From contig NZ_CP096258.1 in the NCBI RefSeq assembly GCF_023205015.1, positions 1-64,000 on the forward strand: DNA of 64,000 bases. Direction: 5' to 3'. This DNA comes from Providencia rettgeri. Lineage in GTDB: Bacteria > Pseudomonadota > Gammaproteobacteria > Enterobacterales > Enterobacteriaceae. The first letter of the stretch is position 1, and each line of letters opens with the position of its first letter. Shown here one piece after another: positions 22,401 to 32,011 of the stretch. The position numbers and the translations under genes are program-made. The notes below the pieces were generated by a model. The model worked only from the letters and a program-made list of their open reading frames with translations, was not told where the DNA came from and searched no databases.

Positions 22401-24351
22401 GCCACTCGGTGAAAGTGCAGATTTATTACGGTATAGCCCAACAGCCCGTGCTATCGCAGCTATTTATTGGGAGCAAGTTCAAAACGACGATTTCCCCGCT
22501 TTATGGCCTGAACGTGCAAGAACAGCTATGAATATTCACCAATTATTCCATAATGACAATGCACTGATTGACCTACAAGCTGAAATCGAAGCGGGGATTA
22601 GCTTATTTTTACACGATAACCCCATTCAATGCCAAGCCTATGAGCAAACCCAAGCCGCTGAATATCTTAGTTTTGTATTAGCAAGAACCCCAATAGAGCT
22701 CGTCTATAGCAAGTACGCCAGGGAGTTAGTTTTAGCGCTCCAGAGCCGCTTAGAAGACGCTCATATGTGGGGTGATTTTAATCGCTCACAACAAAATTTA
22801 GGCACTCGCTACGCTCAGCGCTGGTCATTAGTTCAAAACTGGCTACAAGGGCTGTGCTCAACCCCTGAGTTTGCTGACCTTGTTCCATACATACCGGGTG
22901 CTATTGCCATTATTATCTTAGATAAAGTCGCTTCTGCTCGTTTTAGTGAAGCTGATCTTTACTTTAAGGTTAGTGGGTTGCTCGGGGAACACCCGACCAT
23001 TGAAAACCAAACTCTAGCACTGAGTTTAGATAACTACTTCAGTCGTATGCGTGGTCAAAGGAAGCGATTCATTCCCGAATTTCGTCAGTACCAAGCGCTG
23101 CGCCAACAGATTGTGACTGAAGAACGTAGTCGTTTAAAACTGCATGAATATAAAGCAAAGCCACTCAGCTCTTTTGTACGTAACAAACTGATAAACGACG
23201 TCTATTTGCCTATCATTGGCGATAATATGGCAAAACAAATTGGGGCTTTAGGGGAAGGTAAACGCACTGACCTCATGGGGCTGCTATTAATGATTTCACC
23301 GCCCGGGTACGGTAAAACCACATTAATGGAATATGCCGCTGACCGTTTAGGGCTAATTTTTATGAAGGTCAACGGCCCAGCTCTTGGCCATGATGTACTT
23401 TCTCTTGATCCTGAACAAGCACCCAACGCAACCGCAAGACAGGAACTAGAAAAACTCAATCTAGCTTTAGAAATGGGTAATAATGTGATGCTATACGTTG
23501 ATGATATTCAGCACACACACCCTGAGTTTTTGCAAAAATTTATTTCCTTATGTGATGGGACACGGCGTATTGAAGGAGTTTGGAAAGGCAAAACCAAAAC
23601 ATATGACATGCGGGGTAAAAAATTCTGTGTCGTTATGGCAGGGAATCCATACACCGAATCTGGGGAAGTATTCCGCATTCCAGATATGCTAGCAAACCGT
23701 GCGGATATTTATAACCTTGGTGAAGTGCTTGGTGGTATGGATGAAGCATTTGCTTTGAGCTATATCGAAAACAGCCTGACATCAAACCCAGTATTAGCCC
23801 CTCTTGCATTACGAGATCTAAACGACCTGTACTTATTTGTCGATAAAGCGATGGGCAAATCCGTCTCTACCAATACCTTAAGTTACCCATACTCTGATGC
23901 TGAAATTAATGAAATCACTTCGGTAATCAGCAAGTTAATTAAGTTACGGGATGTTGTATTGAAAGTGAATCAACACTATATCGCTAGCGCAGCGCAATCC
24001 GATAAATACCGGACAGAGCCTGCATTTCGCTTGCAAGGTAGTTACCGTAATATGAATAAACTCAGCGAAAAAATCTCTTCAGTGATGAATAATGATGAAC
24101 TTGAAAGATTACTCGATGACCACTACTTGGGTGAAGCACAGCTTCTCACAACAGGTGCAGAAGAGAACTTACTCAAACTGGCTGAACTGCGTGGTACATT
24201 AACAGAAAAAGATTCTGCACGGTGGCAACAAATCAAGAAAGACTTTATGCGTAACAAATCGTTAGGTGGAGATAATGCAGATATTGGTGATCGGGTTGTT
24301 GGCCAGCTAGCGTCACTTGTTGAAAGTATTCAAGCACTAGGCAACCACTAA
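19414..24351 (+). CDS. Giant AAA-type ATPase (DNA repair ATPase-like), flotillin operon
   Basis: The frame opens with GTG at 19339, but the first 25 residues are an unlikely leader. The ATG at 19414 (MSDIQDTDREQEILDSAV) lies downstream of AAGGGA and gives 1645 residues. The first 450 residues or so appear beta-rich. Residues about 480-890 are strongly helical/coiled-coil. A C-terminal AAA module (about 1280-1500) has Walker A PPGYGKTT, Walker B VMLYVDDIQ, sensor-like VVMAGNP and the candidate arginine finger LANRAD. The protein belongs to large bacterial ATPases often named DNA repair ATPase without direct proof. Its stop overlaps the rhomboid start (ATGA), so translation is coupled. A role remodelling a membrane or flotillin-bound substrate is inference. 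Confidence 0.8.
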   Translation: MSDIQDTDREQEILDSAVAEGGAYEILRKRLTDQGQQLHQKAAQLNEMRLDEFGQSQMDIIGRIRIRTENNCQARDIVRVGEWLLFGYNVFLGLKKETHLEDVFSLYRLIENNDEFDVEAVPYEETFLNDNRFVQDFTELYTYYKNTQLLQLVERDGKLLASFQIGDRITDVRVFRWSISSDKRKIEYIDNRGERDIALPPAYDFEWQKTTREDTVNGRYPHINVLDTVFIETIGGDLTIKCENNTEDGLGIYREAVLDKNQSLDDAQIEYAQTGSLILLKVLPYREETWRYLVYNTLSQSVQRIDAIGQACVQLPEDHGIIFPGGYYLQNGDYKTFEQSMDGMRFRRLRRSPNGEDVLYVFYSPNQGRIALFNYNLIERTLSVPLIGHGYAMLEDGKMVLFEGEGEEATRVHPMQVWQTPFYSEEFADQQPTRSGFLGRIGNADLVRGISEILNISKEIEGSQISIARYELLSQQAKNLLDIYYWFGDEQCLGIGKLLKEITQTSELVLDEYEKVESIRQQSAKSMNEAISRQKSLLSLTLPESWADIQQFVDGLNALSAQRGHLISLREFRYMDLEKLSEMESEIEKNQQYVSQETAVFLASDKALQPFKTQLTVFEEQIEKAQNSAQLDIPMKDMEKMSTDLDMLSNLMASLSFNDVTQQTHIIDAISQIYAQLNQSRARLQQKRKSQSSVETVAQFGAQFRLFSQGITNALSLATDPERCDDQLSRLLVQLEELESQFSNHDEFLDDILAKREELLETFESHKQVLIDDRQRRAQNLVTAADRLLDSLQRRTARLQSQDELNAFFASDPLALKTREIIEKLREINDNVKADDIDARLKSSRDQAIRVLRDKTDIFEDGGNVIKLGRHRFSVNTQELDLTILPKNEQLWVYLTGTDFQEPIENEQLSQLKPYWSASLESESDTVYRAEYLAYSVIYAATKRQDGLDFDILKNALTSTEKLEKIVRDFASPRYKEGYEKGIHDHDAVALLKKLLPLGESADLLRYSPTARAIAAIYWEQVQNDDFPALWPERARTAMNIHQLFHNDNALIDLQAEIEAGISLFLHDNPIQCQAYEQTQAAEYLSFVLARTPIELVYSKYARELVLALQSRLEDAHMWGDFNRSQQNLGTRYAQRWSLVQNWLQGLCSTPEFADLVPYIPGAIAIIILDKVASARFSEADLYFKVSGLLGEHPTIENQTLALSLDNYFSRMRGQRKRFIPEFRQYQALRQQIVTEERSRLKLHEYKAKPLSSFVRNKLINDVYLPIIGDNMAKQIGALGEGKRTDLMGLLLMISPPGYGKTTLMEYAADRLGLIFMKVNGPALGHDVLSLDPEQAPNATARQELEKLNLALEMGNNVMLYVDDIQHTHPEFLQKFISLCDGTRRIEGVWKGKTKTYDMRGKKFCVVMAGNPYTESGEVFRIPDMLANRADIYNLGEVLGGMDEAFALSYIENSLTSNPVLAPLALRDLNDLYLFVDKAMGKSVSTNTLSYPYSDAEINEITSVISKLIKLRDVVLKVNQHYIASAAQSDKYRTEPAFRLQGSYRNMNKLSEKISSVMNNDELERLLDDHYLGEAQLLTTGAEENLLKLAELRGTLTEKDSARWQQIKKDFMRNKSLGGDNADIGDRVVGQLASLVESIQALGNH

Positions 24352-24926
24352 TGAGCTATTTATCAGGGTATCCTCGCGTTAAGTTATTAACCTCAATTGT
24401 TGCAATTTTTATTATTGTTCAATCGGTTAATAGCTTAACTGCTGGCGGACTAACCCAGTTTGGGCTAGTTCCACGTACAGAATGGGGCTTACTCGGTATC
24501 TTCTTCGCTCCATTTATTCATGGAAGCTGGGAGCATCTACTCAGCAATTTGCCCCCATTTATCATCTTAAGCGCATTATTGCTTCATCGCACCATCAAAG
24601 CTTACATATTGGCATCACTGTTTATCATTATTGCGGGTGGATTAGCAGTTTGGCTCATTGGTAGGAATGCAGTTCACATCGGCGCAAGCGGGTGGGTTTT
24701 TGGTTTATGGGGGTTGTTAATTGCTCAAGGCTTCTTCCGTCGAAACTGGGTTGATATCGCTATCGCATTATTAGTGCTGTTCTATTTTGGCACAATGGCG
24801 AGTGGCTTGTTACCGACTCACTTATACATTTCAACGGAATCTCATATAGCGGGGGCTATTGCTGGGGCTATCTATGCATGGCTGAGTCATCGTTACCATC
24901 AAAAAACCAATAATCGCTCACCTTAA
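24351..24926 (+). CDS. Rhomboid family intramembrane serine protease
   Basis: A 191-residue polytopic protein with about six hydrophobic segments. It has the rhomboid hallmarks: HGSWEHLLSNLPPF (loop and helix-2 His/Asn region), the catalytic serine in GASGWVFG, and the catalytic histidine in ESHIAGAIAGA of the last helix. The active site therefore looks complete. The start codon overlaps the ATPase stop, placing it as the last member of the NfeD-flotillin-ATPase-rhomboid operon. It is not GlpG, which is longer and has a cytoplasmic N-terminal domain. Its substrate is unknown; a single-pass membrane protein presented by the flotillin platform is one possibility. Confidence 0.87.
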   Translation: MSYLSGYPRVKLLTSIVAIFIIVQSVNSLTAGGLTQFGLVPRTEWGLLGIFFAPFIHGSWEHLLSNLPPFIILSALLLHRTIKAYILASLFIIIAGGLAVWLIGRNAVHIGASGWVFGLWGLLIAQGFFRRNWVDIAIALLVLFYFGTMASGLLPTHLYISTESHIAGAIAGAIYAWLSHRYHQKTNNRSP

Positions 24927-25091
24927 ATTAGCACCATCACAATTATGACTCACTTTTTATGCTTTATTTAAATTTATGTATCTTTTTATGTGATCGTGGT
25001 TCATATATTAACAGTTAACCACAAATTAACTATTTATTAACATTGCAATAATGATAGTCTCGAAAAATAATAACAACATGGGACTCAATAA

Positions 25092-27605
25092 ATGAAAAAA
25101 CACCTCATCTCAATCGCTATTGTTCTAAGTTTAAGCTCCTTATCACTGTCATCATTTTCTCAATCAACTCAAATTAAAATTGAACGAGATAATTATGGCG
25201 TCCCTCATATTTATGCCAATGATACTTATAGCCTGTTCTATGGGTACGGCTATGCTGTGGCACAGGACCGATTATTCCAAATGGAAATGGCCAAACGCAG
25301 TACCCAAGGTACTGTTTCTGAAGTATTAGGTAAGGATTATATTTCTTTTGATAAAGAAATCAGAAACAACTATTGGCCTGATTCTATCCATAAACAAATC
25401 ACTCAGTTACCCTCCCAAGAACAAGATATTTTAAGAGGGTATGCAGATGGTATGAATGCATGGATTAAACAAATCAATACTAAACCAGATGACTTAATGC
25501 CAAAACAGTTCATTGACTATGATTTTTTGCCATCCCAATGGACGAGTTTTGATGTTGCTATGATTATGGTCGGTACAATGGCAAACCGCTTTTCCGATAT
25601 GAATAGTGAAATTGATAATCTAGCATTACTCACTGCGCTTAAAGATAAGTATGGTGAACAATTGGGAGTAGAGTTCTTTAACCAAATTAATTGGCTTAAT
25701 AATCCCAATGCGCCAACAACAATATCATCAGAAGAGTTCACCTATTCAGATTCACAAAAAACAAAAAATATATCTCAATTGAATCAAATTAGTGATTACC
25801 GACTTACTGCTCCCATGTTTGAACGCACAGCCAAAGATACAACTGGAAAAGTCATTGCGCTTTCTTCTCAAGAAAATAATGCGTTAATCGCTAAGCAATA
25901 TGAACAAAGTGGTGCGAATGGGCTAGCTGGCTATCCAACCACCAGCAATGTTTGGCTTGTTGGAAAAACAAAAGCTTCTGGCGCAAAAGCCATTTTACTT
26001 AATGGCCCACAGTTTGGTTGGTTTAACCCAGCCTATACATACGGTATCGGCTTACATGGGGCAGGGTTTAATATTGTCGGAAATACACCGTTTGCTTATC
26101 CCGCGATTTTATTCGGCCATAATGGACATATATCTTGGGGTTCTACCGCTGGGTTTGGTGACGGTGTTGATATATTTGCAGAACAAGTTTCACCTGAAGA
26201 CCCGAATAGCTACTTCCACCAAGGGCAGTGGAAAAAAATGCTTTCTCGCCAAGAGACATTGAATGTAAAAGGTGAACAACCCATTACTTTTGAAATATAC
26301 CGTACTGTGCACGGTAATGTGGTTAAACGAGATAAGACAACTCACACCGCCTACAGCAAAGCTCGCGCATGGGATGGCAAGGAGCTTACATCCTTAATGG
26401 CTTGGGTAAAGCAAGGGCAAGCGCAAAACTGGCAGCAATGGCTAGACCAAGCACAAAATCAAGCACTGACGATCAATTGGTATTATGCAGATAAAGATGG
26501 AAACATTGGCTATGTCCATACCGGACACTACCCCGATCGCCAAATAAACCATGATCCTCGTTTACCAGTATCAGGCACGGGAGAATGGGACTGGAAAGGT
26601 ATACAACCTTTTGCTAATAACCCAAAAGTGTATAACCCCAAATCAGGTTATATCGCCAACTGGAATAACTCCCCAGCTAAAAATTACCCCGCTAGCGACT
26701 TATTTGCCTTCTTATGGGGCAGTGCAGATAGGGTGACAGAAATCGATAACCGCATTGAAGCCTATGATAAGTTAACGGCTGATGATATGTGGGCGATTTT
26801 ACAGCAAACTAGCCGTGTCGACCTTAATCATCGCTTATTTACACCATTTCTAACTCAAGCGACACAAGGTTTGCCATCAAATGACAGTAGCGTCAAATTA
26901 GTGTCCATGCTCCAGCAATGGGATGGCATAAACCAGTTATCAAGTGATAGAAAACATTATATTCACCCAGGGTCTGCTATCCTCGATATCTGGTTAAAAG
27001 AAATGCTTAAAGCCACCCTAGGCCAAACCGTCCCTGCTCCATTTGATAAATGGTACCTAGCGAGTGGTTATGAGACGACGCAAGAAGGCCCAACAGGGTC
27101 ATTAAATATCAGTACAGGTGCAAAATTACTGTATGAATCTCTCTTAGAAGATAAATCCCCCATACCTCAGTCTATCGATTTATTTTCAGGACAACCGCAG
27201 AATGATGTTATTAGAAAGGCTTTGAATACCACTTACCAAAAAATGATAGAAAAATACGGTGATGACCCGGCTAATTGGCAAACACCAGCCACGGCATTAA
27301 CCTTCCGTGAAAATAATTTTTTTGGTATACCACAAGCCTTACCTCAAGAAAATTTCCATCAAAATGAATACCATAATAGGGGAACTGAAAACGACTTAAT
27401 CGTGTTTACCGAAGAAGGGGTGAGTGCATGGGACGTTGTAGCTCCAGGGCAAAGTGGCTTTATCTCCCCGCAAGGAAAACCTTCGCCTCACTACCAAGAC
27501 CAACTCGCTTTATATCAGCAATTTGGTAAGAAACCGTTATGGCTTAACAGCGAAGAGCTGGCGCCACATATTGAGTCAACTGAAACACTAATAATTGAGA
27601 GATAA
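25092..27605 (+). CDS. pac: Penicillin G acylase precursor
   Basis: Periplasmic Ntn hydrolase that cleaves the phenylacetyl side chain of penicillin G. Natural substrates are probably phenylacetylated compounds. The 837 residues comprise a signal peptide (1 to about 23, ending SSFSQ), the alpha chain starting [12 protein letters not shown], a spacer that is excised, and the beta chain starting at the catalytic Ser285 ([13 protein letters not shown]). Autocatalytic maturation leaves that serine as N-terminal nucleophile. From memory the sequence agrees almost throughout with the Providencia rettgeri enzyme, which is the best species indicator here. The upstream region is AT-rich with an imperfect CRP-like TGTGA half site near 24989. 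Single gene, ended by a strong hairpin. Confidence 0.96.
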   Translation: MKKHLISIAIVLSLSSLSLSSFSQSTQIKIERDNYGVPHIYANDTYSLFYGYGYAVAQDRLFQMEMAKRSTQGTVSEVLGKDYISFDKEIRNNYWPDSIHKQITQLPSQEQDILRGYADGMNAWIKQINTKPDDLMPKQFIDYDFLPSQWTSFDVAMIMVGTMANRFSDMNSEIDNLALLTALKDKYGEQLGVEFFNQINWLNNPNAPTTISSEEFTYSDSQKTKNISQLNQISDYRLTAPMFERTAKDTTGKVIALSSQENNALIAKQYEQSGANGLAGYPTTSNVWLVGKTKASGAKAILLNGPQFGWFNPAYTYGIGLHGAGFNIVGNTPFAYPAILFGHNGHISWGSTAGFGDGVDIFAEQVSPEDPNSYFHQGQWKKMLSRQETLNVKGEQPITFEIYRTVHGNVVKRDKTTHTAYSKARAWDGKELTSLMAWVKQGQAQNWQQWLDQAQNQALTINWYYADKDGNIGYVHTGHYPDRQINHDPRLPVSGTGEWDWKGIQPFANNPKVYNPKSGYIANWNNSPAKNYPASDLFAFLWGSADRVTEIDNRIEAYDKLTADDMWAILQQTSRVDLNHRLFTPFLTQATQGLPSNDSSVKLVSMLQQWDGINQLSSDRKHYIHPGSAILDIWLKEMLKATLGQTVPAPFDKWYLASGYETTQEGPTGSLNISTGAKLLYESLLEDKSPIPQSIDLFSGQPQNDVIRKALNTTYQKMIEKYGDDPANWQTPATALTFRENNFFGIPQALPQENFHQNEYHNRGTENDLIVFTEEGVSAWDVVAPGQSGFISPQGKPSPHYQDQLALYQQFGKKPLWLNSEELAPHIESTETLIIER

Positions 27606-27615
27606 TACTATTATT

Positions 27616-27651
27616 AAGCTAAATACCAAGGTATCTCGGTATTTAGCTTTT
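27616..27651. terminator. Bidirectional terminator between pac and the convergent regulator
   Basis: The 12-bp repeat AAGCTAAATACC / GGTATTTAGCTT with a 10-nt loop is followed by T on the plus strand and by T-rich sequence on the minus strand. It overlaps the stop codon of the regulator at 27643. Confidence 0.88.
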
Positions 27652-28305
27652 AACCTTCACACGATACACACAGCGCCCAGCTCCATTTAATAAGTACTGT
27701 TCGCGTTCAATGCTACCATTATCACCCACAATCTCACTGAACAACGTCAATTCTGAACGACAAAAGTTTTGGCAAGCAGTGGCTGCTGCACAAATTGGAC
27801 AATGGTTTTCGATAAACAACCAACTGTCACCATCTTGCTCAACCTTCGCCATATACCCTTCTTCGCTACGCACTTCAGCCAATGCTTCAAGCCGCTCAAC
27901 TAATGGTAAATTTTTACAACGGGTTAAATATTTTTCTCGGCTTTCCATTTCCCTTTGGTTAATCAGCTTTTCTAGGCCTTCATCGCCAAAAATAGTACGA
28001 ACGGAATCAATCAATTGAAGAGCAAGCTGCGCGTGTGTATCCGGAAAACGTTGATGCCCCAACTCCGTTAGCACCCAATTTTGTCGAGGTCGTCCTGCTC
28101 CTGTTTGCGATAAGTACTGCGCCCCCTCAACTAACCCTAATGACGTCAGTTTTTGGATGTGCTGCCTTGCCGCTTCTCCGGTCATATTTAAATCATTTGC
28201 GATCACAGCGGTAGAAATTGGCCCTTTAGTTTTGATACAAAAAAGAACCTTATCCACGGCCTGTGTCAAATTTAAATTATCAAAGTAATTACTTGCATTA
28301 ATCAT
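27643..28305 (-). CDS. Winged-helix transcriptional regulator with a C-terminal cysteine cluster
   Basis: A 220-residue DNA-binding protein. An N-terminal winged helix (about residues 15-85, VIANDLNMTGEAARQHIQKL) is followed by a C-terminal domain with closely spaced cysteines, HCPICAAATACQNFC, and a final cysteine in GAGRCVYRV. This layout resembles SufR-type regulators, in which such cysteines hold an iron-sulfur cluster, so metal- or redox-responsive control is plausible but not shown. It is divergent from the MFS gene at 28381, with 75 bp between starts, so it probably regulates that pump and itself. Confidence 0.78.
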   Translation of the reverse strand: MINASNYFDNLNLTQAVDKVLFCIKTKGPISTAVIANDLNMTGEAARQHIQKLTSLGLVEGAQYLSQTGAGRPRQNWVLTELGHQRFPDTHAQLALQLIDSVRTIFGDEGLEKLINQREMESREKYLTRCKNLPLVERLEALAEVRSEEGYMAKVEQDGDSWLFIENHCPICAAATACQNFCRSELTLFSEIVGDNGSIEREQYLLNGAGRCVYRVKVKS

Positions 28306-28380
28306 TATGCGACTCTATTATCCAAGCTATTACTTGGATAATACCTCTTTTTCCACTATTCCGTCTAGCGGGTCTCTCTT

Positions 28381-29790
28381 ATGAGCAATGAAACATCAAC
28401 CATACCTCAAGCCAAATGGGCTGATTTACTCAGTGGCACTAATGCATTACTCACTATTGCCCTAACTGGAGGTGTTGCACTACATGCTATCAATATTTAT
28501 ATCGTAACAACCATATTGCCTAGTGTCGTTAACGATATTGGTGGTCTCGAATATTACGCATGGAATACCACTTTATTTGTAGCAACATCCATTGTCGGTT
28601 CAGCGCTTTCCAGCAAGGTATTAGACCGTTTTGGGCCTAAATATTCCTATTTATTCGCACTTATTCTCTTCTCTTTGGGGTCTATTTGGTGTGCGGCATC
28701 CCCATCAATGCTGGTATTACTCGGTGGCAGAGCATTGCAAGGGCTGGGTGGCGGTATTCTATTTGCTCTTAGCTATGCATTAATTCGCATTGTTTTTACT
28801 GAAAACTTATGGTCCCGAGCCATGGGCGTTGTTTCGGGTATGTGGGGAATAGCAACACTCTGTGGCCCTGCAATTGGGGGGATTTTTGCAGAAAGTGGCC
28901 ACTGGCGTTGGGCATTTTGGGCTTTACTGCCTGTCGCTGTTTTTCTCGCACTCATTGTCATCAATCAACTTCCTAAAAAGCAAACTCAAGCACCAAAAAC
29001 CAGCAAAGTTCCATTCTTAGCGATTTCTTTGTTAGTGATATCCGTTCTTGCTATTTCAATTGGAAGTTTGTCTGAAAGTTTATTTATAAACCTTATTGGT
29101 TTGTTAATTGGCCTAGCCATACTGCTGACTATTGCCTTACTTGATGGCAAAAATGACAGACGTTTATTACCAACTGGGTCCTATTCACTCAAAAGCCCAC
29201 TTGGCGTCATATTTTTAACCATGTGTTTGTTAGTTGGAGGCATGACAACAGAAATTTATGTCCCATATTTCTTACAAACCATCCATCAGTTTTCTCCTCT
29301 CACTGCGGGTTATTTAACGGCAATAATGGCTGCAGGTTGGACCATCGGGGCGCTCTTTAGTGCCAATAAAACGGGGGCGATTGTTATCCGAATTATTCGA
29401 ATAGGGCCGGTCATCATATTGATGTCTTTAATTGTTCTTGCTGTTTTAACGCATAATCAACAGCTTATTGAGTCATGGCCACTATTCGTTATTTATCTCA
29501 TCGCCATGGCTGGGGTGGGACTAGGGATCGGAGTGTGTTGGCCTCATCTCGTATTGCGAGTTTTTAAAAATGCGCCAGAGGGAGAGGAAAACCTCGCATC
29601 ATCATCCATTATTACTATTCAATTGTATGCAACCGCACTATCTGCCGCCTTAGTGGGAGTTGTCGTCAATAACAGTGGGTTAATTACCCCCGGGGGGATC
29701 GCGGGAGCACAACAAGCGTCAATCTGGTTATTCACTCTATTTGCGATTAGCCCATTACTCGCAACTATATTAATCCGAAAAATAAAATAA
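28381..29790 (+). CDS. MFS efflux transporter (multidrug type)
   Basis: A 469-residue polytopic inner-membrane protein with the major-facilitator motif A (SSKVLDRFGPKYS, loop 2-3) and the drug:H+ antiporter motif C region (GMWGIATLCGPAIGGI, helix 5). The substrate is unknown. It starts divergently from the cysteine-cluster regulator, the usual arrangement for a locally controlled exporter, and ends in a terminator shared with the convergent smvA. Confidence 0.82.
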   Translation: MSNETSTIPQAKWADLLSGTNALLTIALTGGVALHAINIYIVTTILPSVVNDIGGLEYYAWNTTLFVATSIVGSALSSKVLDRFGPKYSYLFALILFSLGSIWCAASPSMLVLLGGRALQGLGGGILFALSYALIRIVFTENLWSRAMGVVSGMWGIATLCGPAIGGIFAESGHWRWAFWALLPVAVFLALIVINQLPKKQTQAPKTSKVPFLAISLLVISVLAISIGSLSESLFINLIGLLIGLAILLTIALLDGKNDRRLLPTGSYSLKSPLGVIFLTMCLLVGGMTTEIYVPYFLQTIHQFSPLTAGYLTAIMAAGWTIGALFSANKTGAIVIRIIRIGPVIILMSLIVLAVLTHNQQLIESWPLFVIYLIAMAGVGLGIGVCWPHLVLRVFKNAPEGEENLASSSIITIQLYATALSAALVGVVVNNSGLITPGGIAGAQQASIWLFTLFAISPLLATILIRKIK

Positions 29791-29795
29791 AGTGT

Positions 29796-29819
29796 AAAAG
29801 GGAGCCTAAGCTCCCTTTT
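29796..29819. terminator. Bidirectional terminator between two convergent MFS genes
   Basis: A perfect 10-bp stem, AAAAGGGAGC / GCTCCCTTTT, with a CTAA loop. It has T on both strands at its ends and overlaps the smvA stop codon. Confidence 0.92.
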
Positions 29820-31296
29820 GCGAACGTAAAAAATAAGGCAGAACAATAATACTGATCAGCAGAACAAAAATAGTTGCCATCATCACCCCTAAGAATGCAT
29901 GATCAAAAGCAATATTGGCCTGATTTATCAACGCAGATGCATTATTAGCTGGCAGTGATTCAGAAACTAATAAGGCCTCATCAATACTGTCATAAACTTT
30001 ATCACTGACAGTTATACCTTCGGGCAGTGATAGTTTTAACGTATAGATAGCACTCATTAGTCCCCCCATAAACGTTACGCCTAAAACACTGCCAATTTCA
30101 TAAGCAATTTCTTCAATTGACGCTGCCATGCCCGCTTTTTCATCAGGGGCATTTAACATCACTGTCGTTGATGCCGTCGTGAATATTGCACCAAGACCAA
30201 AACCTATCAAAAAGAGGAATGAAAGTAACAGAACACCTACCGAGGTTTGGTACACCATCGTTAAACCAACGACACCCATTAATGTACAAGTAAACCCGAA
30301 AACAGTGAGTTTTACTTCACCAAATTTATGAAGACACATACCAGCCAATGGTGCAGCTACCACCGAAGCCAATGGAATTGGAATGATATATAACGCTGCC
30401 TCAAACGGGGTATAACCCAAAACCAGCTGTAGACGTTGACTTAGTAATAACTCGACACCAACAATAACTACAATGGATAAAACCGCCATCATCAGCCCTG
30501 CATTGAATTTAGGGTGCTTTAATAGCGTGAAATCAATCATGGGTGATGTAGATTTAATTTGTCGATTTCTAAATACCACCAAAAATAAAACCCCAATCAC
30601 GCCTGAAACCAATACTGCTGGCCAGTCTGTATAAGGTTTACCAAGCTCCTTCAACGCATAAATAACGCCAATTAGACCAATTAAGACTAAAATAGAACCT
30701 AAAATATCAATTTTTTTATCACTGTTACCACCGCATTTAGGGATCAAATAACACGCAAACGGAATAACCAATAAAACAACCGGCACATTAATGAGAAAAA
30801 CAGAGCCCCACCAGAAATGATTAAGTAAAACACCGCCAATCAATGGGCCAATTGCCGCCCCACCTGACGCAACTGCCGACCATATTCCAATAGCGAGAGC
30901 TCTTTCTTTCGGGTCTAAAAAAACATGTCTTACAATCGCAAGAGTGGCAGGCATACTTACTGCGGCACCTACAGCCAAAAAGCCGCGAGACAAAATCAAA
31001 CTTGTTGCTGTTGGTGAAAATGCAGCACACAATGAAGCCATCCCAAACAGAGGCAACCCCAACAAAAACATTTGCTTGTGACCGACTTTATCACTTAGCA
31101 TCCCTGCCGCAGGTAATAAACCAGCGACCACCAGTGGGTAAGCATTCATTATCCACAGTTTTTCAGATGACGTAGCGCCTAAGTCATGGGTTAATTTAGG
31201 TAAAGCGGTATACAGTACAGTGACATCAATAACGATAAGAAATAGTACACTTGAAACTAATAGAAGCACTATCCAGCGCTTATAATCGGTTAACAT
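29806..31296 (-). CDS. smvA: MFS efflux pump SmvA (quaternary ammonium compounds, methyl viologen)
   Basis: A 496-residue DHA2-type (14-helix family) antiporter. Conserved segments are LIVIDVTVLYTALPKL in helix 1, AGMLSDKVGHKQMF (motif A) and VASGGAAIGPLIGGVLL (motif C). From family knowledge SmvA exports cationic biocides such as methyl viologen and chlorhexidine. The assignment rests on overall resemblance and on the divergent TetR gene, the known smvR-smvA layout. The start is 95 bp from smvR, and the shared region contains a palindrome. Confidence 0.87.
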   Translation of the reverse strand: MLTDYKRWIVLLLVSSVLFLIVIDVTVLYTALPKLTHDLGATSSEKLWIMNAYPLVVAGLLPAAGMLSDKVGHKQMFLLGLPLFGMASLCAAFSPTATSLILSRGFLAVGAAVSMPATLAIVRHVFLDPKERALAIGIWSAVASGGAAIGPLIGGVLLNHFWWGSVFLINVPVVLLVIPFACYLIPKCGGNSDKKIDILGSILVLIGLIGVIYALKELGKPYTDWPAVLVSGVIGVLFLVVFRNRQIKSTSPMIDFTLLKHPKFNAGLMMAVLSIVVIVGVELLLSQRLQLVLGYTPFEAALYIIPIPLASVVAAPLAGMCLHKFGEVKLTVFGFTCTLMGVVGLTMVYQTSVGVLLLSFLFLIGFGLGAIFTTASTTVMLNAPDEKAGMAASIEEIAYEIGSVLGVTFMGGLMSAIYTLKLSLPEGITVSDKVYDSIDEALLVSESLPANNASALINQANIAFDHAFLGVMMATIFVLLISIIVLPYFLRSQKGA

Positions 31297-31360
31297 AAAA
31301 TTCTCTCAATGAGTTTATTTGATCATGATTTCTGTGCTGATCGTGCTACAATATAAATCC

Positions 31361-31372
31361 ATACGCGCGTAT
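31361..31372. promoter_or_regulatory. Palindrome between smvA and smvR, likely SmvR operator
   Basis: ATACGCGCGTAT is a perfect 12-bp palindrome, 19 bp upstream of the smvR start and within the only space available for both promoters. It overlaps the probable core promoter sequence (TACAATATAAAT just to its left). TetR repressors typically bind such sites. Confidence 0.65.
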
Positions 31373-31391
31373 TGAAAAGGGGTTTTTCTAA

Positions 31392-31937
31392 ATGGGACGT
31401 CAACGAACAATCGATAGAGAAAAATTACTTGATGCCGCTGAAGACATTGTTCTACAGCAAGGTGCTACAGCACTCACAATCGATGCAGTCGCCAAAGCAA
31501 TGGGGATTTCCAAAGGCGGTGTTCAGTACTGTTTTGGCAATAAAGATGCCTTAATCGATGCAATGTTTGAGCGTTGGGGCCAGTCCTATGATGAAATTTT
31601 CAATCAAACAATTGAGCAAGATAACTCCCCCGAAGGGAAAATTTTTGCGCATATGCAAGCGACCCACCAGCACGACAAAGTCTCGATGGCAAAAGGCGCT
31701 TCTTTAATGGCATCCTTATTACAAACCCCTGAATATCTGGAAAGTACGCGTACTTGGTACCGTGAACGGCTTGCTAAGTTAGATACCTCAACAGAAAAAG
31801 GTAAACAGGCCAGAATTGTTTTTCTAGCCACTGAAGGCGCTTTTATGCTGCGCTATATGGGATTCATGGAAATTGATGATAATGAATGGCAATCTATATT
31901 TAGTGATTTGGAAAGTTTATTAAAAGGCCAGTTTTAG
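31392..31937 (+). CDS. smvR: TetR-family repressor SmvR
   Basis: A 181-residue one-component regulator. Helix-turn-helix residues lie at about 10-55 (LTIDAVAKAMGISKGGVQYCFGNKDALID). The C-terminal ligand-binding region follows (about 75-180). It is divergent from smvA, which its family member is known to repress. Loss of this repressor raises biocide tolerance in related species. The frame here is intact. Confidence 0.86.
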   Translation: MGRQRTIDREKLLDAAEDIVLQQGATALTIDAVAKAMGISKGGVQYCFGNKDALIDAMFERWGQSYDEIFNQTIEQDNSPEGKIFAHMQATHQHDKVSMAKGASLMASLLQTPEYLESTRTWYRERLAKLDTSTEKGKQARIVFLATEGAFMLRYMGFMEIDDNEWQSIFSDLESLLKGQF

Positions 31938-32011
31938 TCTCTTTTTTTGATATCGATAATAACTCCACTCCAATAAACTAAAAATAAGAAATAAAATGGA
32001 GATAATTTAAA

